Assembly: GCA_027605045.1 (NCBI GenBank)
Contig: JAQFWX010000143.1
Coordinates: forward strand, 23,313-87,312
From: Phallus indusiatus
Lineage: Eukaryota; Basidiomycota; Agaricomycetes; Phallales; Phallaceae
Direction: 5' to 3'
DNA length: 64,000 nt
Under the pieces are notes generated by a model. It worked only from the letters and a program-made list of their open reading frames with translations. It ran no database searches and was not told where the DNA came from. Shown here one piece after another: positions 12,270 to 23,213 of the stretch; within the stretch, counting starts at the first letter, position 1; every line of letters starts with the position of its first letter. The position numbers and the translations under genes were made by a program.

Positions 12270-13378
12270 TTATATCGCATTACAACTTTTCCTTATTTAT
12301 TCTCCCCCTATTTTAAACACGAAAAATTAGGGTATACAAAAAAAAAATCTTACTATCATCCCATCTCATCATTTTTACCATGAAGCCATTTTAGGTCTAA
12401 ATCATCTTCCTGCATCTTTTTTTTTATCCGTCTCATTTTTCATTGGGTTCTCGTCTATCCTCGCAATATGCCATCCATTCATTCCGAAGGTTTCGGATAT
12501 CGTCTTTTTCATTGTTTTTCCTTTTTTCACCATGTATACGCATTTTCTCTCGCATAACGCCGATTATCGGCTCTTCCATTTATTTATCTTGTCTGTGGGG
12601 CCGGTGGGGTCATTGTTTGGTCGTTGTTGTGTAACGCTTTTAGTTAGTAACATGGCATGCTGTCAAGGTTGTAGTTTAAAGGATTTGGGTAATACATTTC
12701 TCGTCCAGTGGAGTCTGGACTCGGCAAAGTGGCCACGTCAGCAACACGTCTGCGTGTCAACGTTTTTCGGGAAATTCCGCCAGCGTTTGGGTGACGTCGC
12801 GTGACCAAACGCGATAAACCGTTTTCTTTCCTACTTCGACGATTCAATTAGCTTTCGTAATCGGGAGGAATCACATACGTTTATTATGATTGACGAACGC
12901 CTCTATCCACGTTTCATCAACTCATCATTTCACAGGTGTTTCACCCCAGGTACGTTACCATTCTTTTTTCTCACAGCGGCCAGTCCGCGTTTGAAGTGAC
13001 TGATTGCCAGTGAATGTCAGAAATAACAGCTCATCTGCGATATCATTTATGGATGTTTGGTTTGGTATCAAATGACGTACTGCGTATACATCCGAAAGAA
13101 AATAACGGCTCTTTCATCATGAGAATTACGCGGGTGGCAGCGGTTACTGTGATCGTGTATTCGAACTCACTACCTCTCACTTCCCTGTCACCTGAGGCGT
13201 AGCTATAAGTCGATCCCCCCAATCACTCTCTCAACTGCTAGGTTTCACCGTTACCAGGTTCGTTGATACTTTTAAACGGGTCTTTCTTTTTCCAAAGTTT
13301 GACCCACAACATTCTCGTGTAAAAACCAGGTCAGAACAATTAGGTTGTTCAGCTTCCAAAATCTTAAACCATATATTG
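12270..13378. other. Intergenic, no supported gene
   Basis: T- and AT-rich sequence directly after the carboxylesterase (likely its 3' untranslated region), then short frames without domains. Nothing else supported. Confidence 0.45.
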
Positions 13379-13594
13379 ATGACCAGGGCTATCCTATTTT
13401 TAGGTATTTTGAATTGTGTTTGGCTCGGAGCGATGGCATCTCAGTTCCCTGCCTTCCCAGAGGGCACACAAAAAGGTGCCACCGCCGCTATTTTTAGGCA
13501 CGACCATGAGGGGTTTAATTTAACGTTGCCGCCTTTATTAAACCACGATACAACTTCGCTTAAAGCCGTCTTTCACGGCGTTTACAAGCTGTAA
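13379..13594 (+). CDS. Possible small secreted protein (71 aa)
   Basis: A single uninterrupted frame of 71 residues from ATG 13379. The first 19-20 residues (MTRAILFLGI...GAMA) look like a signal peptide with an AxA-like end. The rest is short, has one NLT glycosylation sequon and no cysteines, and matches no domain I know. The short length and lack of a second copy mean it could be a chance frame, or the first exon of something longer. No function is proposed. Confidence 0.3.
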   Translation: MTRAILFLGILNCVWLGAMASQFPAFPEGTQKGATAAIFRHDHEGFNLTLPPLLNHDTTSLKAVFHGVYKL

Positions 13595-13803
13595 AATGCC
13601 TTTCTAGGAGATAGAAAAGAAAAGAATACAGTCTAGCAAATCTCCCTCGGCAATACAATCAAAACCGTATCCATCAACGATCAAAGCTCCTAATCCCTAT
13701 TCGATACATATTCCCATCTTTTTTTTTCGTTTTGGTGCGACGCCCACAACGTACATATGTGTCCGCGCGATGTGCCCTCTGCTGAGTCAAGAAGCTTTGG
13801 CCT

Positions 13804-13809
13804 TATAAG
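13804..13809 (+). promoter_or_regulatory. TATA-like box before DUF6533 copy 2
   Basis: TATAAG lies 53-58 bases upstream of the chosen ATG at 13862. It is one reason to prefer that start over the in-frame ATG at 13757, which lies upstream of it. Confidence 0.3.
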
Positions 13810-13861
13810 GGGTGGTATCTCAACCCACCGCCGCCCACGTCCTTCACTCGGAGCTTCGCCC

Positions 13862-15241
13862 ATGCCATCGTCAGAACAGTGCAGACTCATTAACGAAGCC
13901 CCTCACTTTTTGACAGTTTCTAGATTTCAAGGTTTACTTTCATTTTGTTTGAGTCTAATCAATCGTATTGAATCATTCATCTTTAATTAGTTTTTGCTTG
14001 CGCGCTTCAAGTATGGGATATCTTGTTAACCTATAGCCAAGAGATCGAGCTGGTGTGGAAGTTAGTGAAGAATTCTAGAATTCTAAAATCACAGTCAAAT
14101 GATATCTGATTGTGATTTGATTTTATTGCGCTTATTCGTTTAGAGTCCAAGCTTGCGCCGTAAACTATCTCTTCTTTATGATTCGATATTTAGCTTTAGT
14201 ACAATCGATGTAAGTCGTTCACCTCAATCACCTTTCTGGCTTCAATGTATAAATTCCACTTAGAGTGACAATAATCATGGACCAAACCTACTTCAAAAGC
14301 AGAGGAAATAGTGTTTGCGAATTTTATACGTGGTACTCTCAGACGAACAACATCGTACTGGTAGCAACACTGGATGTATTACTCATTTATCGAGGTAGTA
14401 TATTTGTTTCACAACAATGCTTTAGACACTTAGCCTCTTGTGACTTTTTTTTCAGTCTATGCTCTATATGGGAGAAATAGAACAGTCTTAGTTGGTTTAG
14501 TTCTACTCTGGACTGTGAATATCGGATTGCTCTTAACCTTCACAATTTGGCACTATGTCCAATCACCGATGATCCGGTCTCCACTGACGTCCTTTAAACC
14601 CGGAGTTTTTAGTGAATGTAATAGCCCGAATATCGCTGAGACTATCCATGGTACTTGGTGTGTATTTGTGATTCTACTGTCGCGACGTATCATAAATCTC
14701 TTGATTTCGCTTTAGGATTTCAGAATTGGTTTTCCAAAGCTTCCTATTCCTTTTAGTGTTGATAAAGTAATGCGCCTTGCTTTTCATTTTTTTTCCTTTT
14801 GGATTGACTGAGATGTTATCTATCGAAGGCTTCTTAAAATCAAACTTTCCTCTTGGAGATCAAATGCTTTACGTCGCTTTTTCTGCGTTTTCGTTAGAGA
14901 TGAGTTTTGGTGTTTTTGTCTTGTTGTTGGTAAATGAAATTACTTTGGTGCAACAAAATAATTTGAAATGAAATTTTCTGTTTATTTGGCGTAGCCATCT
15001 TTCTCGTTTCCGTTGTTCAAACGAATCCCGATATAAAATTAATACAGTATGTCATACCATTTTTCATATACATATCGTATCTTCATTATACTGACTTACC
15101 GTAGGTCAGCGATAGTCTTGATGGGAATCGCAGTAAGATCCAGCACGACCACTCTGTGCATTGATCTGACTCTAATGACATTGTCAGGGGAGTCGCCTAG
15201 TACTCAACCTGAGAAACTTACAGGACGCGCTACGCGAATAG
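13862..15241 (+). CDS. DUF6533 multi-pass membrane protein, copy 2
   Basis: Same family and exon plan as copy 1. Exon 1 is 13862-13931 and exon 2 starts at 13991. Blocks: VWDILLTYSQEIELVW; AVNYLFFMIRYLALV; an extracellular-like FYTWYSQ; TLDVLLIYR; VYALYGRNRTVLVGLVLLW; WISELVFQ; FVRDEFWCF; and the tail GSRLVLNLRNL. All nine introns are GT-AG and the phases close if the exon 7 acceptor is the AAG just before GCTTCTTAAAATC. The last exon stops at 15241, only 17 codons after it begins. Residues resembling the tails of other copies (GREVIFDF...) continue in another frame to 15456, so the cytoplasmic tail seems to have been cut by a one-base shift. Confidence 0.65.
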
Positions 15242-15789
15242 AAGTTTCTAAAACCTACGTTTTCTCGACTGTATGGACGGGAAGAGAAGTGATCTTCGAT
15301 TTTATGCCAGATCTCGCTGATGTCAGGCTCGACGCAGAGCCTCAGACCTTCGAAACGTCTTTGCAGGCTACTAGACCTATATCACCATCATCAGATTTTT
15401 CAATACCAGAATCTCAGCGGGAAAAAATGGATGCAGTGGACGGATTTGAGGTTTAACTGGGGATGTCAGCAGTGTAATGACGGGTTCACTTTTCGCGATG
15501 TATTTGTCGAGCATTAGCAATAGTATTCATGGACCAGAAAAGTATCATAACAGAACAAAGTTTATTTATATGCATTTGAAGACATATTCTCGATTTGTTT
15601 GTATCTGGCACTATATATAATGGTGATTCGGCCATTGCTTTATCACGGGAGTCTAAGTATCAGAGAAAATTTGAAACAGTTTCCTTCAAGCACGACATGA
15701 TGATTTGATATGGGACCCACATTTGAATCTAAGAAACCTGCAGTGTGCGTATGCGTGATTTTGTCCCAGAATGCATAGTCCTATGCTGT
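15242..15789. other. Intergenic (contains remnant tail of DUF6533 copy 2)
   Basis: The first 215 bases are an out-of-frame remnant of the copy 2 tail, open to 15456. The rest is AT-rich sequence between two convergent units, with no gene seen. Confidence 0.4.
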
Positions 15790-17346
15790 CTAGTCCGTTG
15801 TAACTACAATGGGCAAACGCTTAGACTCAAGGTTCTGTATGTACTCAACAGCATCCTTGTCTAAGATTACTGGTGGAGGGCAGAATATGGATATGGATCT
15901 GAAAGGAAGTCGTATCCGTCGTCGAGCCTCGGCACATATAACGACTTTTTGAAAAAACTCTTCACTCAATTCGACTTTGCAGTTGAGGAAATCGATTTGG
16001 ATGTCATGCAAAGAGGGGCAAGGAATATCGTTTAATCCGTTGTGCGAAGAATCTCCAAAGGAAGGCATTAAAGCCATCACCAAAAGTTCCGGTTCTGAGT
16101 AGTACTCAGCATCAGGGCTTTCATATATGACATCCAACCGCTTTAAATTCCTGAGTGAAGTGAAAATATTACAGAATGACGCGGAACTGAATGCCGGCTC
16201 TTCTAAGACCAAGGACGTAATATTTGTTAGCGGGAACATTCGCAGAAAATCCGAAAAGTTCTCCTCAGGCTCGTGATCGATATCATATCTGGTTGAAAAT
16301 GTTGACTTTTCAGGGTAGGATCGGGAGTCGTTGAGTGTTATGACTATGTCGGAAGAGTACTCGTACTCGTACGCGTCGAAAGGAGAGATTTTCAAGTGTG
16401 TATAGCATCGCTGGGAAATGATATGCAGCAATCTTTCCGCCCTTGGTTCGGACTTATGAACATGTAAGTCATTGCAATTGATTCGAAGCATGTCGATGTT
16501 CTGGATAGGGAATTCGATATGTTGCAAAATAAAATCTGCCATTTCGAAAGTAATATAATTCTCGAGGTTTAGTCCGAGCAGAAGTCGCCGAAGATTCGGT
16601 AGATGAACTCGTCTTTCGGGTACCTCGGCAATGTAGCTGTTTCTTCGTCGACCTTTGGTGAGATTGCAAGTGATCGAAGTTGTGGCGATTGTTCCAAGAT
16701 GTCCAGGAGGTGGTCGCTGTGAACGATGGTTACGTCCTGGGACTCGAGATGTATTTCAAACAAATTTCGAAACAAGGGTGAGAAAAAATCTCATCAAAAC
16801 CAGGGAGGCTTGTAGACGTATAACCTTTAAATTGGGCGTTTCTGAAAACAAGATTCGTGGAAATTCCTCCGAGTTGTCTGTCGCCCACCTGTTCCCGGCG
16901 TGTATCGTCACAGACAGAGTGCTCAATTTTGGAGCAGGGCGCTCGAAAATTTGCAAGACTTTGCGTACCATCAACTTCGATTCTTCGCTTGGGGCGATGA
17001 TGGTTATCTTCAGATTCTGGAACCGGTGCGTCTCTCGTAGAACGATATCGATTGCATGAGCATCCAATACCCATCCGCACGCCAGAATGGTCACGTTTAA
17101 TGGAGCACGAGCTGATCGACGAATCAATTCTTCTGTTCGACCTTTGTCTTTCTTTGGGATTCTAATGTACGTCCACATCGTCGGATCGGATATAAGTCTC
17201 CATCTCCATGAGTGACAAACGTGAGTCTCTAAAATTGGAAGAGAATTCACATTGTCCGCCAACTCAAGAGAAGGAACAATTGGACGGTGTTTATATTTTA
17301 ATTTGATGATCTGCCTGAGGATTTCGTAGGGCAAACGGTCGAACAT
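15790..17346 (-). pseudogene. F-box protein gene broken by frameshifts
   Basis: Close paralogue of the intact F-box gene at 17843-19489. The N-terminal part is intact: MFDRLPYEILRQII (F-box), then CHSWRWRLISDPTMWTYIRI, KGRTEELIRRS and RPAPKLSTLSV. The homologous protein then moves through three reading frames: LPGFDEIFSHP, RNLFEIHLE...LEQSPQLRSL, and LRRLLLGLNLENYITFEMADF to the end. Comparison with the paralogue places two one-base losses at about 16,800-16,815 and 16,770-16,785 and a third shift at about 16,625-16,660. No GT-AG introns explain these jumps. The C-terminal 250 codons are open, so decay looks recent. The first 196 codons could still yield a truncated F-box fragment. Confidence 0.75.
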
Positions 17347-17842
17347 GTTGGAAGAACAATAAAAGCGTGTCCACAGTCACCGTGACGTAGGGGTGACCAA
17401 ATCACCGGCGTTACAAGACTCTTGCTTGATCGATTGATCATTGCCTTCCTCTGTCGTCAACTGCGTTTGTTGGAAGCAATGAACCTTCCCCAAACATATC
17501 ACAATCTTTGAAAATTGGAGATACATCGTATGTCGCGTGGCATTTATTAATGGTATGATATGACTGTCGCTTTTCATATGAGCCTCGGCCCTCCGAAAAT
17601 TTGGGCAATGTCTCGGCGCGTGCTAACGCGCGCACACACTTCTACCGACAAAAGGGTCAGATCAGGTACTAGGCTCGACGTCATTCATATGAAGAAATTT
17701 CACATTGCTCTAGTTCTTCGTAAATCAACTCATAATATTCTTCAGTCAAATTGTGCGGCTGAGTATCGTTCACTTGCTGCGACAAAGAAAAGACAAAGTG
17801 TACGTGTACACGAAGCCTTAGGAGGGAAAAAAATAGTGACAT
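17347..17842. other. Spacer between the two F-box paralogues
   Basis: Upstream flank of the broken F-box gene. Its first bases (GTGACGTAGGGGTGACC) resemble those upstream of the intact copy (GTGACACTGGGGTGACC near 19,530), so the duplication included some 5' flank. No gene seen. Confidence 0.45.
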
Positions 17843-19489
17843 TTAATGTGAAATGCTTGATTCCGTGTCGTCTAGATCGGAGCCGCCCTCTTCTTGGTCT
17901 GTTAATACTATGATGGGAAAGCCTTTATGGCGTTGCATGCCCGCAACAACCTCCTCCAGTAAGACTGATCGCGAACAGCGAATCGTAATGGATTCGAAAG
18001 GGCTCCCTCCTTGTCGCCGAAACTCAGCACATGTAGCGACGGTTTGGAAATACACTTCAGTCAATTCGACGTCTTCGTCCAACATATTTATCCTTAGTGT
18101 GCGCAAAAGGGGGCAAGGAAGATTAGTGAATTCGGGTTGAGAGCGACCCGGCCCTGAGGTTGTTAAGTGGTTAGCGTCACCATCCAAGAAGGATGCCTCG
18201 TTGTCCAACAACTCGATTCGTGGTGGATTATACGTAATGTGAGGCATCAATGCCATTAGGAAGGATTCCTGCGCCGGATCACCTGCAGCGGGGCTTTCGT
18301 GGTCGATACGTAACCGCATCAAATTCCTAAGTGAAGCAAAAATATTCCTAAATAACGTGGATTCTAGTATTGTGTTTTTCAAGTCCAAAGACGTGATATC
18401 TGTTAATGGGAATGTTCGCAAAAAATCGGGGAAATTTTCTTTAGGTTCGTGAAAAGTATCGTATTGCGTCGAAAATGTCGACCTATTAGGGTAGGGATTG
18501 TCGAATGTCACCTCCAGGTAAATATCCTCGAATGGAAAGGTGGTCAGGTGTGCATAACGTTGCTGCGTGACGACATTCAACAATGTTGCCGCCTCCGGCT
18601 CAGATTGGGCAATATGAAATTCATCACATTTAATTTGAAATTCGATGTTTTCGATGGGAAACTCGAGATGCCGCAGAACAAGACCTGCCGTTTTGAGATC
18701 GAAACTGTCCATGATTCCAAATGAAAGATTCTCGAGACGTGGCAAACGAATTCGTCTTCCGGAGTGTGTCGGTGATGTAATCATTTGATCGTCTAGTCCC
18801 CACCCTGTGATTTTGAGGAGTTGAAGCTGCGGCGATAATTCCAGGACGTCAAAGAAGTGGTCGCCGTCAATAGTGGTGGTGTCCATTATGAGATCTATCT
18901 TCAACAGGTTTCGAAGGATAGATGGGGAAAGTAGTTCATCAAAACCAGAAGAAACACGAAGACGTATATGTTTGAGATTGGGCGTATCTCCTGAGAACCA
19001 CTTGATTCGCGGAAATTCCTCGTCTACCACCCAGTTCATTCCTCCTACCGATATAGACAGACTTCTCAATTTCGGAGCAGGACGTTCCAAAGACGATAAC
19101 ATTCGATGTACCAGCTGTTTTAGCATTTTGTTGTCCACATAAATATCTATGTCCAGAATCCGGAACCTGTGCGTCTCTTGCAGAACGGCATAGATCGCAT
19201 GGACATCCAATCCATATGGAAATGATCGAACGATCACATCCAACGAAGAATCACCAGATCGACGAATCAGTTCTTTTGTTCGACCTTTATCTTTATTCTG
19301 AATATTGATGTACGTCCACATCGTCGGGTCAGATAAAAGTGCCTGTCTCCACGAGCGACAGACATGAGTCTCTATGATTGGAGGCCGAGTTAGATCGTCC
19401 ACCAATCCAAACAACGTAGGTATCGGGAAGAATTCATTTTTAGACTTTATGATCCAGCTGAAGATTTCGTAAGGGAAACGATCAAGCAT
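17843..19489 (-). CDS. F-box protein (intact, intronless)
   Basis: One uninterrupted frame of 548 residues. The N terminus has an F-box of the Agaricomycete type: MLDRFPYEIFSWII...ETHVCRSWRQALLSDPTMWTYINI, with the usual V-C-x-x-W-R core. F-box proteins recruit substrates to SCF ubiquitin ligases through Skp1. The remainder has irregular leucine-rich segments (PAPKLRSLSIS, LSPQLQLLKITGW, LRNLMRLRI, PCPLLRTLRINML) of the kind that form LRR-like substrate-binding domains. The end is acidic (EEGGSDLDDTESS). The frameshifted paralogue lies immediately downstream on the same strand, so the pair is a tandem duplication with one survivor. The substrate cannot be guessed. Confidence 0.75.
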   Translation of the reverse strand: MLDRFPYEIFSWIIKSKNEFFPIPTLFGLVDDLTRPPIIETHVCRSWRQALLSDPTMWTYINIQNKDKGRTKELIRRSGDSSLDVIVRSFPYGLDVHAIYAVLQETHRFRILDIDIYVDNKMLKQLVHRMLSSLERPAPKLRSLSISVGGMNWVVDEEFPRIKWFSGDTPNLKHIRLRVSSGFDELLSPSILRNLLKIDLIMDTTTIDGDHFFDVLELSPQLQLLKITGWGLDDQMITSPTHSGRRIRLPRLENLSFGIMDSFDLKTAGLVLRHLEFPIENIEFQIKCDEFHIAQSEPEAATLLNVVTQQRYAHLTTFPFEDIYLEVTFDNPYPNRSTFSTQYDTFHEPKENFPDFLRTFPLTDITSLDLKNTILESTLFRNIFASLRNLMRLRIDHESPAAGDPAQESFLMALMPHITYNPPRIELLDNEASFLDGDANHLTTSGPGRSQPEFTNLPCPLLRTLRINMLDEDVELTEVYFQTVATCAEFRRQGGSPFESITIRCSRSVLLEEVVAGMQRHKGFPIIVLTDQEEGGSDLDDTESSISH

Positions 19490-20657
19490 GTCAGAAGGAT
19501 GAGCGTGAAAAACAGTAGACGCGTAGCCGTGACACTGGGGTGACCGTTGCTAGCGCAACAGAACGGGAAACGGTGAATTTTGCCAAAATCTCTGCTCCAG
19601 TTTGTTGTTGAGACAACCAGCGTATGTGCAGCACTTTATACTCTCTTTTTAATAATATGATACGAACATAACTTCTCATTTTTCAAGTTAAAAAGTTTTG
19701 ACGAGCGCTAACGCGTGACTTACGCGTTACACTCACTCCGTCAAAATATGATCAGAAGATTACAAAACTATAGTCATTGGTATTTATGCTGATGAACGTT
19801 CGTGCACCATGGGGTTGCAAGGCTTATTGAAAGGTGAGTAACAACCTTGAAATCTGAATCTGTGGGTGAAGAGACTAAGCATGACGAGATGTGCACTCCC
19901 GGGGCCGCTACCGGTGAGTGCGCCGACCGCAACCGATGGAGCGACAGACGCTCGAGCGCATCCCTGCATCATTCCCAGTTTATTCTTTTTGTCTTTCGTT
20001 TTGCGTCTTTTTGTGTTCTGAAAAGCCTTCAGGGAAGTAAAATTGTTTCCAGATATGACTGGAAGGGTTGAGCTTATTGTAAGTATTTTCAGACAAGAGA
20101 TCTCGCTTTCCTACTCCTTAATTCGGAATTCAAATCTGCCTGACAAGACATTTAACGAGGACGTTTACAAGGAGGTTGCATACGCTTCCAAAAATTCAAG
20201 TGCTAGAAAGCTTTGTTAGTTATAAATTACGAATTATTAGCAGATATGACTGACATCTATAAGATCCTGTCCAAAAATGGGTTTCAATAACCTAGATACT
20301 CGGAGGTGGAGCTCGACACTAATCACTTTAGCTAAAGCAGTCTTACCAAAAAGAAGAAGAAAGAGTCTAACGGCGTATCTTATCTTACCGGAAGGCATGA
20401 CCCTGAAAAATACGCTATCAGAAATATGCTTATTCCTAGATGGCAACTCTGTGGTTTCTAAATGATGCGAAATATGTATAGCATTCTTGCCGATCGTGAG
20501 CGTGATTCTGCTTCCTTATGATGCCTCTGCAAAATAGCCGGAGCACTATGGAGCCATGCACGGATCAAGCGCGACCCTACCTTATTGTATGTTCCAAAAA
20601 GGTTTTTGAGCGTATCGTACATCTTAATTTTTTCTACACGTTGCAACACTTAATACA
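19490..20657. other. Intergenic, no supported gene
   Basis: Upstream region of the F-box gene and the far upstream region of the pheromone-like gene. Only short frames of 60-75 codons without domains. Confidence 0.45.
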
Positions 20658-20665
20658 TATAAATA
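20658..20665 (+). promoter_or_regulatory. TATA-like box before the pheromone-like gene
   Basis: TATAAATA about 155 bases upstream of the ATG at 20820. The distance leaves room for a 5' untranslated leader. No pheromone response element was recognised with certainty. Confidence 0.35.
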
Positions 20666-20819
20666 TAGGAAGAACAGAAGCATTCCAATCCTCAGCGCAG
20701 AAGCCTTCCTCGTCGAACACTCACTTTCCTCGCCAATCATCCTCCAATTCATATTTCTACTTAACTGGTAGTGCACTATACAAACTCCGGACATCTAATA
20801 TTCTTTCTCCGCTACCATA

Positions 20820-21053
20820 ATGTTCGACAATTTTACCCGCGTCCTCACCAACCTCAGCTTCACCATCCTTCCCTCGCCTTCCGGCAACAGCGAAGGAAAC
20901 ATCGCGAGCGTTTCCGACCTCGCCTCGCACAATCTTCCCGAATCCCAGCCCAGCCCAGCCCCGTTTGTCCCATCCGGGGATATAGATCTTACAGTATGGG
21001 AAGTTGACAGTGATGCACCATCGACAACGAACGGCCCCTGTGTCATTTGCTGA
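20820..21053 (+). CDS. Mating-pheromone-like lipopeptide precursor (CaaX)
   Basis: Single-exon frame of 77 residues ending in Cys-Val-Ile-Cys followed directly by a stop. This is a CaaX box: in basidiomycete pheromone precursors the Cys is farnesylated, the last three residues are removed and the new end is carboxymethylated. The N terminus (MFDNFTRVL) resembles the M-D-x-F-T start common in Agaricomycete precursors. The middle is Ser/Pro/Asn-rich and low in complexity, as usual. Acidic residues at WEVDSDAPSTTNGPC lie about 12-14 residues before the Cys, where the N-terminal processing site of the mature peptide is usually found. Length is at the upper end of the family range. No STE3-type receptor gene was found in the window, so this would be an isolated, possibly non-mating-type-specific pheromone gene. 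Confidence 0.65.
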   Translation: MFDNFTRVLTNLSFTILPSPSGNSEGNIASVSDLASHNLPESQPSPAPFVPSGDIDLTVWEVDSDAPSTTNGPCVIC

Positions 21054-21751
21054 AAAGGGAAGCGTGGGCCGGGTCACATCCTCGTACGCTTGTCGACCTA
21101 ACGTCGTGTTTTAAGCAAAACTTTGATCAGCAGAATATTATCTCTTCCACGATTCGTCTTCGATTTACAACGTGTTTCCCCCCTTTTTTTATTCCTTGTA
21201 TTTAGTCTTGTAGTCTTGTACTTGAACTCAAATTTCCTCACAATCGTCTTTTGATTTTTTTTGTTCATCGCATCTAGTCTTGTGAAACTCATATTATAAT
21301 TAATTTATCATGTATAGTCGATACAATTTTTTCGGTGATAAAAATTGGATTAAAAAGCAGAATATAAGTTGAAGAAAAGGGAACGACTGAGTAATATGCG
21401 CCACACTGTGTCATTGGGACGACGAGAGAAGAGGGAAATATATAGGTCGGCCAAAATAATTGATTCAGAGACGTGTTGGAATATTAGGAATCTCTTTCCC
21501 TTTTCGCATTTAAAATGATCCACCTTTGTGTTTCTACATCTTAGAGATACTTTCTCCTGTCACCATCCCGCCGGGTCTGAGCATCGCTATTATTTCTTGT
21601 TCCGTCGACCACCGTATCGCTCTGTCATAACTCTAAAACTGTCGCGAGAGGAAATCTGTCCACCGCAATTAATAGTTGGGATGTTCCTTGTCCATTTGGA
21701 GAATAGGGCCAGTTGTTGTGAACAAATTCCAATCTTCAATTATATAATATT
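21054..21751. other. 3' flank between convergent genes
   Basis: AT-rich sequence between the pheromone-like gene and the 3' end of DUF6533 copy 3, which converge. No gene seen. Confidence 0.4.
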
Positions 21752-23213
21752 TTACTCTCCAGAGTCTGGTAGTATGGAACCGAAGAGCACTTCGCTTTCT
21801 ATTCGATTTCCCGAGATAAAATAAGTGTCCGAGTTCCGAGCACACGAGACGGTCTTGAGGTTTCTTAAATTGAGTATGAGACGACTTCCCTGTGAATATT
21901 GAGCGGGCACTTGTTAGAGTTCTAATGAAGCGTCATGTGATTGAAATCTTACTGCTGTTCCCAGTAATAGAACCGCCGTTCTAAGTGAATCGACATCCCG
22001 TTAGTAACTTGGCAAATGTGTCAAATTTTGTACGACATACTGTATAAGTGCTATACCAGAAGGATTGGTTTGAAAAGCGGAAATGAGGAGACCACTGTAA
22101 GTGAGTGATGAATTTGGTTTAAACTCTTGAGAGGGAGTATGATATTCTTACAGAAAATAATGAGAAAGCACCAAAGCTCATCTCTCACAAGAACGTAGTA
22201 GAAGGTACATATACCGCTTGTCGCCCACGAGGCAATTGTCAATCTGACGACCCTTTGGGAGACAAATGAATCAGATTTCAGTCTTAAACAGCGAAGAGAA
22301 GCGCACTACTTTATCGATACCAAGGTAACAAGACAAATTTGAAAGGCCAGTTCGAAAATCCTGAGATAGGCAGTCTCAGTACATATGTATGACGCATTGT
22401 GATACTCATGTGCCTGAGCACTCAAGTACTCACCAAGCGGCATGAACAAGCTGAGGTAAGCCTACAGCAACACATTCCCCAAGTACCCCACGTATAAAAA
22501 AAGACATAGAATGGGTGACCGGTAATTTGAGCACGATCAAGAGTGTGAACACAAGCGATCCGAGGTTTAGTGATACCCAAAGGACAACCAAACCAATTAG
22601 CACTCTTCTGTCTCTCTCATAGAATGCAAACGCTGAAAGTAGCAATGAGTAGTTAGAGTTGTTTAAATTGAAGAGATCCATCATAAAATATTACCCCGAT
22701 AAACCAGTAAAACGTCCGTGGTGCATACTAGTACGACATTGGCTATAGTAGTATACCAAGTATAGAATCCACAAATTTGGTCTTCTGCCTTAAACCGGCT
22801 TTGTGTCACGACAACTGTCGTTCTTGCGTAATAATTGGTTCCAGAATTAGCCAGACGAGGAAGGACGGGCGTATAACATTGGTTGCTTACAATGATACAC
22901 TCAAAGCCAGATACCGAACTATGAAAAATAGATAGTTCACCGCATTACTTCGTACTCTAAAATATAACGTCAGGTCAATAAACAAGATTCTATATATCGA
23001 AAATCCACCGACTTCCAGACAAGCTCGATTTCTTGGTCATAAGTGAGTACGATATCCCATATCTGAAGCGCACAAACTGAAGCTAAGAGTGAATCAGCCA
23101 ACGAAGTCGTTAGTAATGAGATTCAAATAAACACAACCTTGAAACAGAGAGACGGGCAAAGAACCAGAAGCTTCAAGAAATAGATTGTGCGCGAGAGGCG
23201 AGATGACGGTCAT
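21752..23213 (-). CDS. DUF6533 multi-pass membrane protein, copy 3 (one-base lesion)
   Basis: Same ten-exon plan, read from ATG at 23213 on the minus strand. Blocks: IWDIVLTYDQEIELVW, NYLFFIVRYLALSVS, VTQSRFKAEDQICGFYTWY, FAFYERDRRVLIGLVVLW, GECVAVGLP, WIFELAFQ, LVRDELWCF, and a long last exon GSRLILNLRNL... ending at 21752. In exon 8 (about 22,045-22,095) alignment with copy 5 shows one base missing after the acceptor (TGGTCTCC against TGGTTTTCG). The spliced frame then ends at an in-frame TAG, losing the last membrane segment and the tail, although the tail exon itself is intact. It may be a recent pseudogene, or express a shortened protein. Confidence 0.6.
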
